A DNA stretch of 64,000 bases, from assembly GCF_001657485.1 (NCBI RefSeq), contig NZ_LXFU01000051.1:235543-299542 (forward strand). The letters are read 5' to 3'. The translations under genes and the position numbers were made by a program. Source of the stretch: Rhizobium sp. WYCCWR10014. Lineage in GTDB: Bacteria; Pseudomonadota; Alphaproteobacteria; Rhizobiales; Rhizobiaceae. Under the pieces are notes generated by a model. That model saw only the letters and a list, made by a program, of their open reading frames with translations, searched no databases and was not told the origin of the DNA. Positions 38,856-47,588 of the stretch are shown here, one piece after another. Position 1 is the first letter of the stretch. Each line of letters opens with the position of its first letter.

Positions 38856-41435
38856 TTAGAAGAGATCGTACCTAGGATTTCGCTTGACCCATGTCGCTTT
38901 GGCGAGCTTGACGAGCCTGTCATCGAGCGACTTGGTCTTCGGAATTGACTTTTTTTCCTGAGCGGTGAGCTCCGCGGCAAAGGCGGCCTCCGCATTCTTC
39001 TTCGCAGCGCTAGGCATCCTCTTGAGTTCCGCCAGCGCCTGGTTCTTCGGATCGCCGCTGCCCGGCATGTTGATGGCAGTCGCCAGTGCGAAGTAACGTG
39101 CCGCGATTGCAAGACTGTCAGCGTCCGCACCCTCTTCCTTCGCGAGCATCGCGCGGTCGAGGGCACCCCAATAGTCGCCGCGTTCGGCGCCCATCTCCAG
39201 CCACTTCACCGCTTCCGCTTTGTCCGCGGCAACGCCGATACCGTCGCGGTACATGCGTCCGAGATTTGTCGGAGCATGGGGCTGTCCGCCCTCCGCCGCC
39301 CGCGTGAAAAGATCGAGGGCTTTCGGGAGATCCTCCGGTGCGCCCTTTCCGAAACGGTAGACGAGCGCAAGATTGTTCAGCGAATAGATGTCGTTGCGCT
39401 GGACGCCGGCTTCGTAGAAGCGGATACCGCGCTCCGGATCGGCCGGAACGTTGACGCCGTTCAGGAAGATATAGCCGAGTTCGTTCATCGCATAGGTATG
39501 GCCGAGATCGGCGGCCTGCAGCATCAGGCGCAACCCGAGCTGCTGATCGGCCTTGGTGCCGCGACCGTGATAGAGGGCCTTGCCGTAGCTGTGCAGGGCG
39601 AAGGGATCGCCCTTGGCCGCACCATCCTTGGCGATCTGGCTAGCCTTGGCCGCATCGCGCGGGACGGAGGCGCCGAACTCATAAAGCCTTGATAGTTCCT
39701 GGATCGCCCGGACATGCCCGGCATCCGTTGCCTTCTTGATCGTGGCGAACGCCGTTTTGGTATCGCGGTTGGCAAGCTGGGCACGGCCGAGCTGATAGAT
39801 GAAGCGCGCCACCCCGGGATAGGCCTTCACCGCGTCCATGCAAGCGGGCAGCGCATCATCGGCGACGATCTCGTTTGGCAGCTTGCCTGCTGTCACGCCC
39901 TGCAGATCGAGCGGAGCTGCGGCTGCGCTATCGCAGGCGTCGAGCGTCGGCTTGAAAGTGACGGTCGCCGGCGGCAAGTCGTCGTTGGCGGCCTGTAGCG
40001 TCAGGGCGAAAGACTGGTTTTCGGTGCCGATCTGCGGCTCATAGGAAAGAGCGGGAATATCGGCGGCTTCGAGCACGTGACCGAGCCCGATCACGCGGTC
40101 TCCGGTGCGCAGCGTGCCCTTGTCGGGCAGGGCCGCGACCTTAAAGGTCATCTCCGCGGTCGATGCCGGCACGACTGGCAGGCTGGCTTCAACAGGGCCG
40201 ACGCCAATCGTTGTGTCCACGTCGCGCGGTAGCGTCTTCAGATAGGCTTCGGCATCGGCCAGCCGCACCTGCTTTTCCTGTTCGAGCTGGGCGATCTTGG
40301 CGCCGGCATCCGCCGAGACGGTGATCGCGACGACGCCCTGCGTCGCCTGACCGTAAGGGTCGCTGACGGTATAGCCGATCAGGCCGACGGTTCCGGCGGC
40401 AACGCCTGATGAATCATAGGTCAGCGCCGTCAGTGCCGCCGCTGGCATCTTCGCGCCCTGCTCGACCGGCTTGCCGTCGAAGCTGAGTTTGCCGATCTTG
40501 GGAAGCTGGTTGAGGGTGACGAGCAGCGCCGAGCCGGTCTCGTCATGCGGCGGGGCGATCGGCAATTTGGTCGTGGCCGCACCCTCCGGCACGCTCACCT
40601 GCTGCATCGGTTCGACGCTCGGCGGCGGCGGCGCCGGAATGAAATAGAAGCTGTCCATCAGCGAGGAGTTTTCCCAGGGGACCTGCTTGCCGCCGGTCAT
40701 GGCCATCACGTCGCGGCGCACATCAGTCAGGACCTGGCGGATTTCCTTGTTGGGCTCGCTCGCCCGCTTGATGAAGGATTCGGAATAGGGGCTGAGCGCC
40801 CCGGTGCCATCGAGCGCCACCTGGCCGGGTTCTGTCGAAAAGGCGATCAAGCTGCCGAGATCGCTGTCGATGCGCGCGAGCCCGCGTGTGGCGCCGACCG
40901 GCTCCAGTTTTTCCGCCATCCAGAATTTCTGGGCATTGAAGGGATTGTTGCGGCAGGCGTCGAGGAAGATCAGCTGCACCCGCGAATTCTGCTTGAGATG
41001 GTTCAGGATGAGGTCGAGTGGCATTGTCTGCGTCTCAACGTCATAGGGCGTCTCCAGCGTCGCATCGACCGGCACGATGAAATTCTGGCCGCCCACCTGG
41101 ATGCCGTGGCCCGAATAGTAGATGAGGCCGGCCTCAGCATTGCTGGTCGAACGCAGGAAGCGGCGCACCGTATCTTCGAGCCCGATACGGTCGACATTAA
41201 CGCCGATCGTCACGTCGAAACCGGCCGCGCGCAACGTGGTCGCGACCTCTTCGACATCATTGGCAGGATTGGGAAGCGAGGGCAGCGTCTTGTAGACCGA
41301 GTTGCCGATGACGAGGGCGACGCGGCGCCCGCTCTCCTCGGTGATGGCTGCATGTACCGTGCCGATCGATAGCAGCACTGCTGCGATGATCAGCAGATAA
41401 GCGTATAGTCTCTTGACGCAGTGAAACTTGGGCAT
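38856..41435 (-). CDS. exported caspase-family protein with Sel1 repeats
   Basis: An 859-aa protein. An N-terminal signal or anchor (YAYLLIIAAVLLSIGTVHA) is followed by a C14 caspase domain (about 37-265) with both catalytic residues: IYYSGHGIQVGG and IFLDACRNNPF. A middle region of about 250 residues has cadherin-like segments (GKLSFDGKPVEQG; VSDPYGQATQGVVAIT). The C-terminus has Sel1-like repeats from about 590 (SYGKALYHGRGTKADQQLGL, NELGYIFLNGVNVPADPERG, TNLGRMYRDGIGVAADKAEA). Similar proteins are common in rhizobia. First gene of a three-gene unit with the lipoprotein and ICMT-like genes. The 244 bases upstream of it hold no gene. Confidence 0.88.
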   Translation of the reverse strand: MPKFHCVKRLYAYLLIIAAVLLSIGTVHAAITEESGRRVALVIGNSVYKTLPSLPNPANDVEEVATTLRAAGFDVTIGVNVDRIGLEDTVRRFLRSTSNAEAGLIYYSGHGIQVGGQNFIVPVDATLETPYDVETQTMPLDLILNHLKQNSRVQLIFLDACRNNPFNAQKFWMAEKLEPVGATRGLARIDSDLGSLIAFSTEPGQVALDGTGALSPYSESFIKRASEPNKEIRQVLTDVRRDVMAMTGGKQVPWENSSLMDSFYFIPAPPPPSVEPMQQVSVPEGAATTKLPIAPPHDETGSALLVTLNQLPKIGKLSFDGKPVEQGAKMPAAALTALTYDSSGVAAGTVGLIGYTVSDPYGQATQGVVAITVSADAGAKIAQLEQEKQVRLADAEAYLKTLPRDVDTTIGVGPVEASLPVVPASTAEMTFKVAALPDKGTLRTGDRVIGLGHVLEAADIPALSYEPQIGTENQSFALTLQAANDDLPPATVTFKPTLDACDSAAAAPLDLQGVTAGKLPNEIVADDALPACMDAVKAYPGVARFIYQLGRAQLANRDTKTAFATIKKATDAGHVRAIQELSRLYEFGASVPRDAAKASQIAKDGAAKGDPFALHSYGKALYHGRGTKADQQLGLRLMLQAADLGHTYAMNELGYIFLNGVNVPADPERGIRFYEAGVQRNDIYSLNNLALVYRFGKGAPEDLPKALDLFTRAAEGGQPHAPTNLGRMYRDGIGVAADKAEAVKWLEMGAERGDYWGALDRAMLAKEEGADADSLAIAARYFALATAINMPGSGDPKNQALAELKRMPSAAKKNAEAAFAAELTAQEKKSIPKTKSLDDRLVKLAKATWVKRNPRYDLF

Positions 41436-41679
41436 GGCTCGATCGCAAACATTCTATTGTCTAAGTTCAATAAAATTTGCTGGCCTGCTGGTGCTGGGCC
41501 CCCTCCGCATTCACATTTCAAAACTATTCCTCGGCGCTCTAAAAAGCAAGCTTCGCCGCCTCCAAGTGAATTGGAGCAGTCCCGTCAGATTGGAAGCCCA
41601 TCGGCGGCGGGAAAGACTGTAAGAATCAAGAAATTATCATGCGGCCGGCATCGGATACGTCAGCTGCGGCGAACTCTCC

Positions 41680-42957
41680 TTAAGCTCGAAACGTATAGTT
41701 GCTGATCGAGGCCGGTTTCATCTCGATGGAGAAGCCCGGCAGGGTGGGCGGCATGTAGGCGGCGTTCTCGATCCGGCAGGGGTCGAGGAAGTGTTCGTGC
41801 AGATGATCGACATATTCGATAACGCGGCCTTTCTTGGTGCCGGACACCGCGACGTAATCGATCATCGACAGATGCTGCACATATTCGCAAAGGCCGACGC
41901 CGCCCGCATGCGGCCAGACCGGCAGGTCGAACTTGGCGGCAATCAGCAGCACGGCCAGAACCTCGTTCAGCCCACCCATGCGGCAGGAATCGATCTGCAC
42001 GATGTCGATCGCGCCCTCGGCGATGAACTGCTTGAACATGATGCGGTTCTGGCACATCTCGCCGGTCGCGACCTTCACCGGGGCGATCGCCTGGCGGATC
42101 TTGCGGTGGCCAGCGACATCGTCAGGGCTTGTGGGCTCCTCGATGAAGAAGGGCTTGGCGAAGGAGAGCGCCTTCACCCAGTCGATCGCCTGGCCGACGT
42201 CCCAGACCTGGTTGGCGTCGATCATCAGGTAACGATCGGGGCCGATCACTTCACGGGCGATCCTCAGGCGGCGGGTATCGTCTTCCAGGTCGCGGCCGAC
42301 CTTCATCTTGATATGGTTGAAGCCGGCATCGATCGCCTCCTGGCAGAGGCGCCGCAGCTTCTCGTCGCCATAGCCCAGCCAGCCGGCCGAGGTCGTGTAG
42401 CAGGCGTAACCCTCCTTTTCGAGGATTGCGATGCGTTCGGCCTTGCCCGCCTCGGCACGCTTCAGGATCTCGACCGCCTCGGCGCGCGTCAGCACGTCGG
42501 TGAGATAACGGTAGTCGACGATATCGGCGATCGCTTCCGGCGACATTTCGGCGACGAGCCGCCAGACGGGCTTGCCGGCCTGCTTGGCGAGCAGATCCCA
42601 GACGGCATTGACGACCGCGCCGGTCGCCAGATGAATGGCGCCCTTTTCCGGGCCGATCCAGCGCAGCTGGCTGTCGCTGGTCAGATGCCGCCAGAAGGCG
42701 CCGGGATGGGCCAGAACCTCTGTGAGGTCGGCACCGACGACGAGGTGGCGCATCGCTTCGATCGCCATGCAGCAAATGTCGTTGCCGCGGCCGATGGTGA
42801 AGGTCAGGCCGTGGCCGGCAAGATCAGGCGCATCCGTATCGAGAATGACGTAGGCGGCCGAATAATCCGGATCGGGGTTCATCGCATCGGATCCGTCCAG
42901 GCTTTGCGACGTGGGAAAGCGGAGATCGAAGACACGAAGGTCGGTGATGCGGGTCAT
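41680..42957 (-). CDS. fucD: L-fuconate dehydratase (enolase superfamily)
   Basis: A 425-aa enzyme that converts L-fuconate to 2-keto-3-deoxy-L-fuconate. The mandelate-racemase-type residues are visible: the Lys pair in HIKMKVG, metal ligands in DANQVWD, EEPTSPDD and TGEMCQN, and His in VWPHAGGVGLCEYVQH. SLDGSDAMNPDPDYSAAYV and the SQLRWIGPEKG segment are diagnostic for FucD against other family members. GGGAGAAACACC precedes the ATG. It follows the dehydrogenase gene on the same strand (95 bases). Confidence 0.93.
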   Translation of the reverse strand: MTRITDLRVFDLRFPTSQSLDGSDAMNPDPDYSAAYVILDTDAPDLAGHGLTFTIGRGNDICCMAIEAMRHLVVGADLTEVLAHPGAFWRHLTSDSQLRWIGPEKGAIHLATGAVVNAVWDLLAKQAGKPVWRLVAEMSPEAIADIVDYRYLTDVLTRAEAVEILKRAEAGKAERIAILEKEGYACYTTSAGWLGYGDEKLRRLCQEAIDAGFNHIKMKVGRDLEDDTRRLRIAREVIGPDRYLMIDANQVWDVGQAIDWVKALSFAKPFFIEEPTSPDDVAGHRKIRQAIAPVKVATGEMCQNRIMFKQFIAEGAIDIVQIDSCRMGGLNEVLAVLLIAAKFDLPVWPHAGGVGLCEYVQHLSMIDYVAVSGTKKGRVIEYVDHLHEHFLDPCRIENAAYMPPTLPGFSIEMKPASISNYTFRA

Positions 42958-43052
42958 GGTGTTTCTCCCGATTATATTGGCCGATTATATAGAGCTGATT
43001 GCAGTGGGCGGACCGGCCGGCAAGACTGCCGGGCCGGCCGCATCCGCTGAAA

Positions 43053-43787
43053 TCAGATCGTCCAGCCGCCGTCGATAGCGATCGCCTGGCCCGACGTGTA
43101 GGTCGCACCGGCGAGATAGACGGCGAGATCGGCGATCTCTTCCGGCGAGCCGAGCCGGCCCATAGGCTGGCGGGCGATGAAGGCGGCGCGCGCCGCGTCG
43201 TAATCACCCTGCGCCCGCATCCGATCCTGCAGCGACGGGCTTTCCACCGTGCCGGGGCAGATGGCGTTGCAGCGGATGCCCTGACCGACGTAATCGGCGG
43301 CGACGGCTTTGGTGAGCCCGATCACCGCCGCCTTGGTGACGCCGTAGGCGAAGCGGTTCGGCACGCCCTTGATGCTGGAGGCGACGGAGGCCATGTTGAT
43401 GATCGCCCCGTCCTTGCGCTCGATCATGCCGGGCAGCACGGCGCGGATGGTGCGGATCATCGCCTTGACGTTGAGGTCGAAGGCGAATTCGAGATCGGAA
43501 TCCTTCATCTCGAGGATCGAGCCGGCATGGACGAAGCCGGCGCAGTTGAACAGCACGTCGACGGCTCCGATCTCGGCGACCAGAGCCTTGACCGCATCCT
43601 CTTCGAGCACGTTCAGCTTATGGGTGGCAACGCCGGTTTCCGCGGCAAGCGTCGCGAGCGCCTCGGTGTTGATGTCGGTCGCGTGGACCTTGGCGCCGAT
43701 CGCGGCAAAGGCTGCCGCCGTCGCCCGGCCGATGCCCTGGCCGGCGGCGGTGATGAGAACGGTCTTGCCGGAAAGTCTGCTTGTCAT
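43053..43787 (-). CDS. SDR, probable 2-keto-3-deoxy-L-fuconate dehydrogenase
   Basis: A 244-aa classical short-chain dehydrogenase. The cofactor motif is TAAGQGIG (residues 12-19), the catalytic Tyr-Lys is YGVTK near 150, and DGGWTI ends the protein. Next to fucD it most likely oxidises 2-keto-3-deoxy-L-fuconate. The start at 43787 is preferred because it gives the standard short N-terminus; the longer frame from 43838 has no ribosome site. Confidence 0.85.
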   Translation of the reverse strand: MTSRLSGKTVLITAAGQGIGRATAAAFAAIGAKVHATDINTEALATLAAETGVATHKLNVLEEDAVKALVAEIGAVDVLFNCAGFVHAGSILEMKDSDLEFAFDLNVKAMIRTIRAVLPGMIERKDGAIINMASVASSIKGVPNRFAYGVTKAAVIGLTKAVAADYVGQGIRCNAICPGTVESPSLQDRMRAQGDYDAARAAFIARQPMGRLGSPEEIADLAVYLAGATYTSGQAIAIDGGWTI

Positions 43788-44020
43788 ATCACGGGCCTTT
43801 TCTGGAATGTCTACGCTGGACGATGGAGTGCGGGTCATGTCTTGGCGAAGCTCAGTCGTGATGGAACGGCTTGTCCATTATCGTCCGCCATTCGCCTTCT
43901 TTGCGCGTTTCGACCGGGTTCTGGCAAGATGCGCGCAGCTCTCCGTGTTAAATGGAGGAGTTGCCACTGCTGCAAAGGCAGAGCAGCTCCTCCCGTCGCC
44001 GCCCTGCTCTTCAGTGATGA

Positions 44021-44045
44021 TTTGTCTGTTTATAGACAAACAGAC
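44021..44045. promoter_or_regulatory. double palindromic operator for the fuconate genes
   Basis: Two overlapping perfect inverted repeats: TTTGTCT-6-AGACAAA (44021-44040) and GTCTGTTT-6-AAACAGAC (44024-44045). They lie in the 342-base gap between the divergent dehydrogenase and IclR-type genes, 85 bases before the regulator start. No gene is seen in the rest of this gap. Very likely the IclR-family binding site for both directions. Confidence 0.7.
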
Positions 44046-44129
44046 GATTGGCCAAGGGTCAAGTGCGAAGTTTTCCTTTTCCGGCTGCGGTTCTGCGTAT
44101 ATGCAGAGTGGTATTCACAGGAGGAAGGA

Positions 44130-44915
44130 ATGGAGACCGACGAGTCCGACCGCTATCGTGCTCCTGCCCTCGACAAGGGCCTCGATATCCTGGAGCTGCT
44201 TGCCGGCGTCGACAGCGGTCTCACCCAGGCTGATATTGCCAAGCGGCTCGACCGCAGCCCCAACGAATTCTACCGCATGCTCGATCGCTTGGTACGGCGC
44301 GGTTACGTCACCCGACTGGATGGCGACCGCTACTCACTGACGCTGAAGCTCTTCGGCCTTGCGCAGCTGCATGCGCCGGTGCGCCGGCTCGCCTCTTACG
44401 CCACGCCGCTGATGCGCGATCTTGCCCAGCGCACGCGCCAGGCCAATCACCTCGCTGTCTTCGATCGGGGTGCTGCCGTCGTCATCGCCCAGCAGGAGGC
44501 GCCGGACTATTGGGGATTTTCAATCCGCATCGGCGCCCATATCAGCCTCTTCGATACCGGATCGGGGCATGTGCTGCTGGCCTTCCGCAGCGAGGAGGAG
44601 CGGGAGATGATGATCTCGGAACATGTGCGTAGCCGCGCCGACGTCGAACTCGGGCCAGAATTCTACGATCGTCTCGACCAGATCCGCGAGCGCGGCTACG
44701 AGATGATGGCGAGCGCCCAGACTTCAGGCGTCTACAATCTTTCCGCTCCCGTCCTCGGACCGGACCGCCGCTGCATCGCCGCCCTCACCTGCCCCTTCAT
44801 CGCGCTCGTGAATGCCCCGTCGGCTCCCGATATCACCCAGGCGATCACGCTGGTGCAGAAGACCGCCGCCCAGCTTTCGCTGCTTGCCGGCGCCGATGTC
44901 GTCACCCCTGCCTGA
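44130..44915 (+). CDS. IclR-family transcriptional regulator
   Basis: A 261-aa regulator: an N-terminal winged helix (about 12-75, LDKGLDILELLAGVDSGLTQ and VRRGYVTRLDGDRYSLTLKL) and a C-terminal IclR effector domain (about 90-250). GGAGGAAGGA precedes the ATG. It is divergent from the dehydrogenase-fucD pair and 71 bases upstream of the lactonase gene. It probably senses a fuconate-pathway intermediate. Confidence 0.9.
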   Translation: METDESDRYRAPALDKGLDILELLAGVDSGLTQADIAKRLDRSPNEFYRMLDRLVRRGYVTRLDGDRYSLTLKLFGLAQLHAPVRRLASYATPLMRDLAQRTRQANHLAVFDRGAAVVIAQQEAPDYWGFSIRIGAHISLFDTGSGHVLLAFRSEEEREMMISEHVRSRADVELGPEFYDRLDQIRERGYEMMASAQTSGVYNLSAPVLGPDRRCIAALTCPFIALVNAPSAPDITQAITLVQKTAAQLSLLAGADVVTPA

Positions 44916-44986
44916 GGCCCAAGAATTTCTATTTGAACAATCCATTCACCAGGGATAGTTTCACGAAACCATCTGGGAGGAAGAGC

Positions 44987-45823
44987 GTGTTCATCGACAC
45001 CCATCTGCATATCATCGATCGAGCGGCCCTGCCCTATCCCTGGCTTTCCGGCACGCCTGATCTCGATCATGATTTCCTCTACGAGGCCTATGCGACGGAG
45101 GCCCGGCGCTGCGGCATCACCACGGTGCTGCATATGGAGGTCGACGTCGATCCCGCCGCCATGCAGGCCGAGACCGATCACGTCGCCGGCATAGCCAAAA
45201 AGGAAGGCAGTCTGCTTGCCGGCGCCATCGTCTCCTGCCGGCCGGAAGAGGAAGGCTTTGCCGCCTATCTCGAGCGGCAAAAGGCCGATCCCTTCGTCAA
45301 GGGATTCCGCCGCGTGCTGCATGTCGTGCCCGATGATGTCTCCGAAGGCGCCCTGTTTCGCGAAAACATCAGGCGCATCGGCGGCAGCGGCCTGACCTTC
45401 GACCTTTGCACCTTGCCGCATCAGGCGAGCCGTGTGACCGCCCTCGTCGATCTTGCGCCTGATGTGCAGTTCGTGCTCGACCATTGCGGCGTGCCGGATA
45501 TCCGCTCGGATGCCTTTGAGCCCTGGAAGGCGGGCATTTCAGAGATTGCCCGGCGGCCGAACGTCGTCTGCAAGATTTCCGGCGTCGTCGCCTATACCGA
45601 TGCGAAGACTTGGACGGCGCAAACGCTACAACCCTATATCGAACATGTGACCGCAAGTTTCGGCTGGGACCGCGTCGTCTGGGGCAGCGACTGGCCGGTC
45701 TGCACGCTCGGTGGCGGCCTCTCTACCTGGGTTGCGGCGACCCATGCCATGCTTTCCGGCGCGAGCGCGACAGAGCGCTCGAAGTTGCTTTTCGCCAATG
45801 CACAGCGCCTCTGGTCGCTCTGA
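44987..45823 (+). CDS. amidohydrolase, probable L-fucono-lactonase
   Basis: A 278-aa amidohydrolase_2 family enzyme. The first metal motif is DTHLHIID, starting four residues in, and DHCGVPD and VWGSDWPV provide later ligands. COG3618 members beside fucD hydrolyse L-fucono-1,5-lactone to L-fuconate. I choose the GTG start at 44987 because GGGAGGAAGAGC lies directly before it; the upstream ATG at 44933 lacks a site and would add 18 non-conserved residues. Confidence 0.85.
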   Translation: MFIDTHLHIIDRAALPYPWLSGTPDLDHDFLYEAYATEARRCGITTVLHMEVDVDPAAMQAETDHVAGIAKKEGSLLAGAIVSCRPEEEGFAAYLERQKADPFVKGFRRVLHVVPDDVSEGALFRENIRRIGGSGLTFDLCTLPHQASRVTALVDLAPDVQFVLDHCGVPDIRSDAFEPWKAGISEIARRPNVVCKISGVVAYTDAKTWTAQTLQPYIEHVTASFGWDRVVWGSDWPVCTLGGGLSTWVAATHAMLSGASATERSKLLFANAQRLWSL

Positions 45824-45853
45824 CGTCATAAAATAAAGCGACCGGTCTCCTGG

Positions 45854-45877
45854 ATGTGCCATTTCGGCATGTTTTTT
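45854..45877 (+). terminator. possible intrinsic terminator
   Basis: ATGTGCC-ATTT-CGGCAT forms a short stem followed directly by GTTTTTTG, about 30 bases past the lactonase stop. The stem is weak but the T-run is good. Confidence 0.45.
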
Positions 45878-46025
45878 GTACCATTCCGGGACAAAAAGGG
45901 CCAGATTTTCGGGTTTAACTCTATCTACATGCAAGCAATTGCTAGCCTTATTTATCTCGGCTAAAAGTTGTTGACACGGATATGGCGAATAACCCCTTGT
46001 CCGCTGCCTTCAGAAGGGAAATGAG

Positions 46026-46430
46026 ATGAAAGAAGAACCGCATTCCGTCGATGTTCACGTCGGAAAGACGATCCGCATCCAGCGTCTGTTGAGGAAAGTT
46101 TCTCAAACGGAACTGGGCGATCGTGTGGGCGTAACGTTCCAGCAGATCCAGAAATACGAAAAGGGCTCCAACCGCGTTTCCGCCAGCATGCTGGTCGAAA
46201 TCGCCGGCGCGCTGAAGGTCGATGTCAGGACGTTTTTCGACGATCTGTCGACCCCTGATACAGCCAACGACAACGCCGCTCCGAGCGAGGAATTCGTTAT
46301 TTCGCGCGAAGGCGTGCTTCTCAATGCGGCGTTCTTTTCGATCAAGAACGAAGCGCTTCGCAAGAAGATCCTGAAGCTGGTCCAGGCGATTGCCAACACC
46401 GGACAGTTGGATACTGAAGCGGCCGAATAG
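46026..46430 (+). CDS. XRE-family regulator (rhizobial PraR-like group)
   Basis: A 134-aa protein with an XRE helix-turn-helix (about 10-70, LRKVSQTELGDRVGVTFQQI then QKYEKGSNRVSASMLVEIAG) and a C-terminal acidic/helical tail. It belongs to the group of small rhizobial regulators related to PraR. AAGGGAA precedes the ATG. It faces the RiPP cluster tail-to-tail and may or may not be linked to it. Confidence 0.85.
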   Translation: MKEEPHSVDVHVGKTIRIQRLLRKVSQTELGDRVGVTFQQIQKYEKGSNRVSASMLVEIAGALKVDVRTFFDDLSTPDTANDNAAPSEEFVISREGVLLNAAFFSIKNEALRKKILKLVQAIANTGQLDTEAAE

Positions 46431-46511
46431 ACCGGTTGTCCTTCACGCGCTCCGAACGGACCGCATGAGGATCAATGGCGGTTGATCGAGATCAAAAGCA
46501 ATCGATCGGGC

Positions 46512-46778
46512 TCAATGGCGATCGATCAGGATTAGATTCTCGCTGGCATCCTTCATTGCGATCTTGGCTTTGCTGCCGAGCAGCTTCTCGAGATTGACGT
46601 CAAGCTCCCTGTCGGGGTCTATGCCGTCCCAATCGATGACGACCTGCAGCAGCGCCATGTTCGTCAAATGCGTCAGATTGCGCAGCTGAAGCTTTTCAGC
46701 CTCATCCTTGGCTGCCGACAGCAGCCGGAAGATCCTTGCATATTCGCTGCCGGTAGCTTCGTTGTGGTGTTCAAACAT
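46512..46778 (-). CDS. 88-aa unknown protein after tfuA
   Basis: An 88-aa helical, acidic protein (RIFRLLSAAKDEAEKLQLRN; VIDWDGIDPDRELDVNLEKL). It lies 66 bases after tfuA on the same strand and may be the last gene of the RiPP cluster. No family recognised. Curiously it has LRNLTH where the precursor peptide has LENLTH. Confidence 0.6.
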   Translation of the reverse strand: MFEHHNEATGSEYARIFRLLSAAKDEAEKLQLRNLTHLTNMALLQVVIDWDGIDPDRELDVNLEKLLGSKAKIAMKDASENLILIDRH

Positions 46779-46844
46779 CGTTCCCGCCCTCTTTGGTCGT
46801 GGAACCCTACGATTCCATCATTACTGCATCTTCCGCCGCGACCG

Positions 46845-47588
46845 TTATTCAAGCGTTACAGGAACCGCATTGCGCGTGACTTCGGCGTGCAGGAGCTCCC
46901 AGTGCGAGGTTGCGGCAAAGCGCCAGTCACGGTTGACAGGGCGGAATTTGTCCCGGCGCAGCCATTCCAGCACCAGTAACGCGTCGCCCCGCTTGCGCTC
47001 GACCCGGTTCCCGCGGATGGCGGCGAGGATGTGATCGCGGCGCGGCCTGCGGAAATGGCACTCGTCGGCCACCTTCGCATAGGTGCGCTCGGAGAAATGC
47101 AGGAAACGGCCGGCAAGCAGCAGCTTCTTGCGCTCGCCGGACGAGATTTCGCCGTTGGCGTAAAGCGCATCGATAGTCGGCTCGAAATCGACCCAGGGTA
47201 CGGAAAGCGGCAGCCAGCCGAGCTCCTGCGGCGCATGCACCAGCGCAACGGCCTCGTCGTCGAGCAGCCGCCCGGACTCATAGTCTTCGAAGACCGAGCC
47301 GAGCCCCACCATGCCGAAGGGCGCGCATTCGGCTGCCCGCAACGCGCCCATGCTGGCGCCGCCGGCAACGGCGACATCGTGTTCGAGTGCGTAAAGTATT
47401 TCCTTGTGCCAGACCGAGGGCAGATCGCCGAAATAGCCGTCGACGAGACCGATCGCGGTGGCGCCGTCCTCAACGGCTTTCAGGATGTCGCCGCAGGCGG
47501 CCGGTGGCCGGAAATCGATGCGGGGGGACATGGCTCTTGCCGCGGCAAGATCGCTGCCCAGGCTCGGGCCGACGAACAGCACTTTCAT
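46845..47588 (-). CDS. tfuA: TfuA-like RiPP maturation protein
   Basis: A 247-aa TfuA-like core protein: MKVLFVGPSLGSDLAAARAM, then AIGLVDGYFGDLPSVWHKEI, ALEHDVAVAGGASMGALRAA. TfuA proteins partner YcaO enzymes; in characterised cases the pair installs thioamides on peptide backbones or acts in trifolitoxin biosynthesis. Its start overlaps the ycaO stop (ATGA), so the two are coupled. Confidence 0.9.
   Translation of the reverse strand: MKVLFVGPSLGSDLAAARAMSPRIDFRPPAACGDILKAVEDGATAIGLVDGYFGDLPSVWHKEILYALEHDVAVAGGASMGALRAAECAPFGMVGLGSVFEDYESGRLLDDEAVALVHAPQELGWLPLSVPWVDFEPTIDALYANGEISSGERKKLLLAGRFLHFSERTYAKVADECHFRRPRRDHILAAIRGNRVERKRGDALLVLEWLRRDKFRPVNRDWRFAATSHWELLHAEVTRNAVPVTLE

Noticed and set aside
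24214..41435. Caspase/trypsin genes as an anti-phage defence system
   Set aside because: Known caspase and trypsin defence proteins act in the cytosol, while these carry signal peptides and a peptidoglycan anchor; no nucleic-acid sensor is present.
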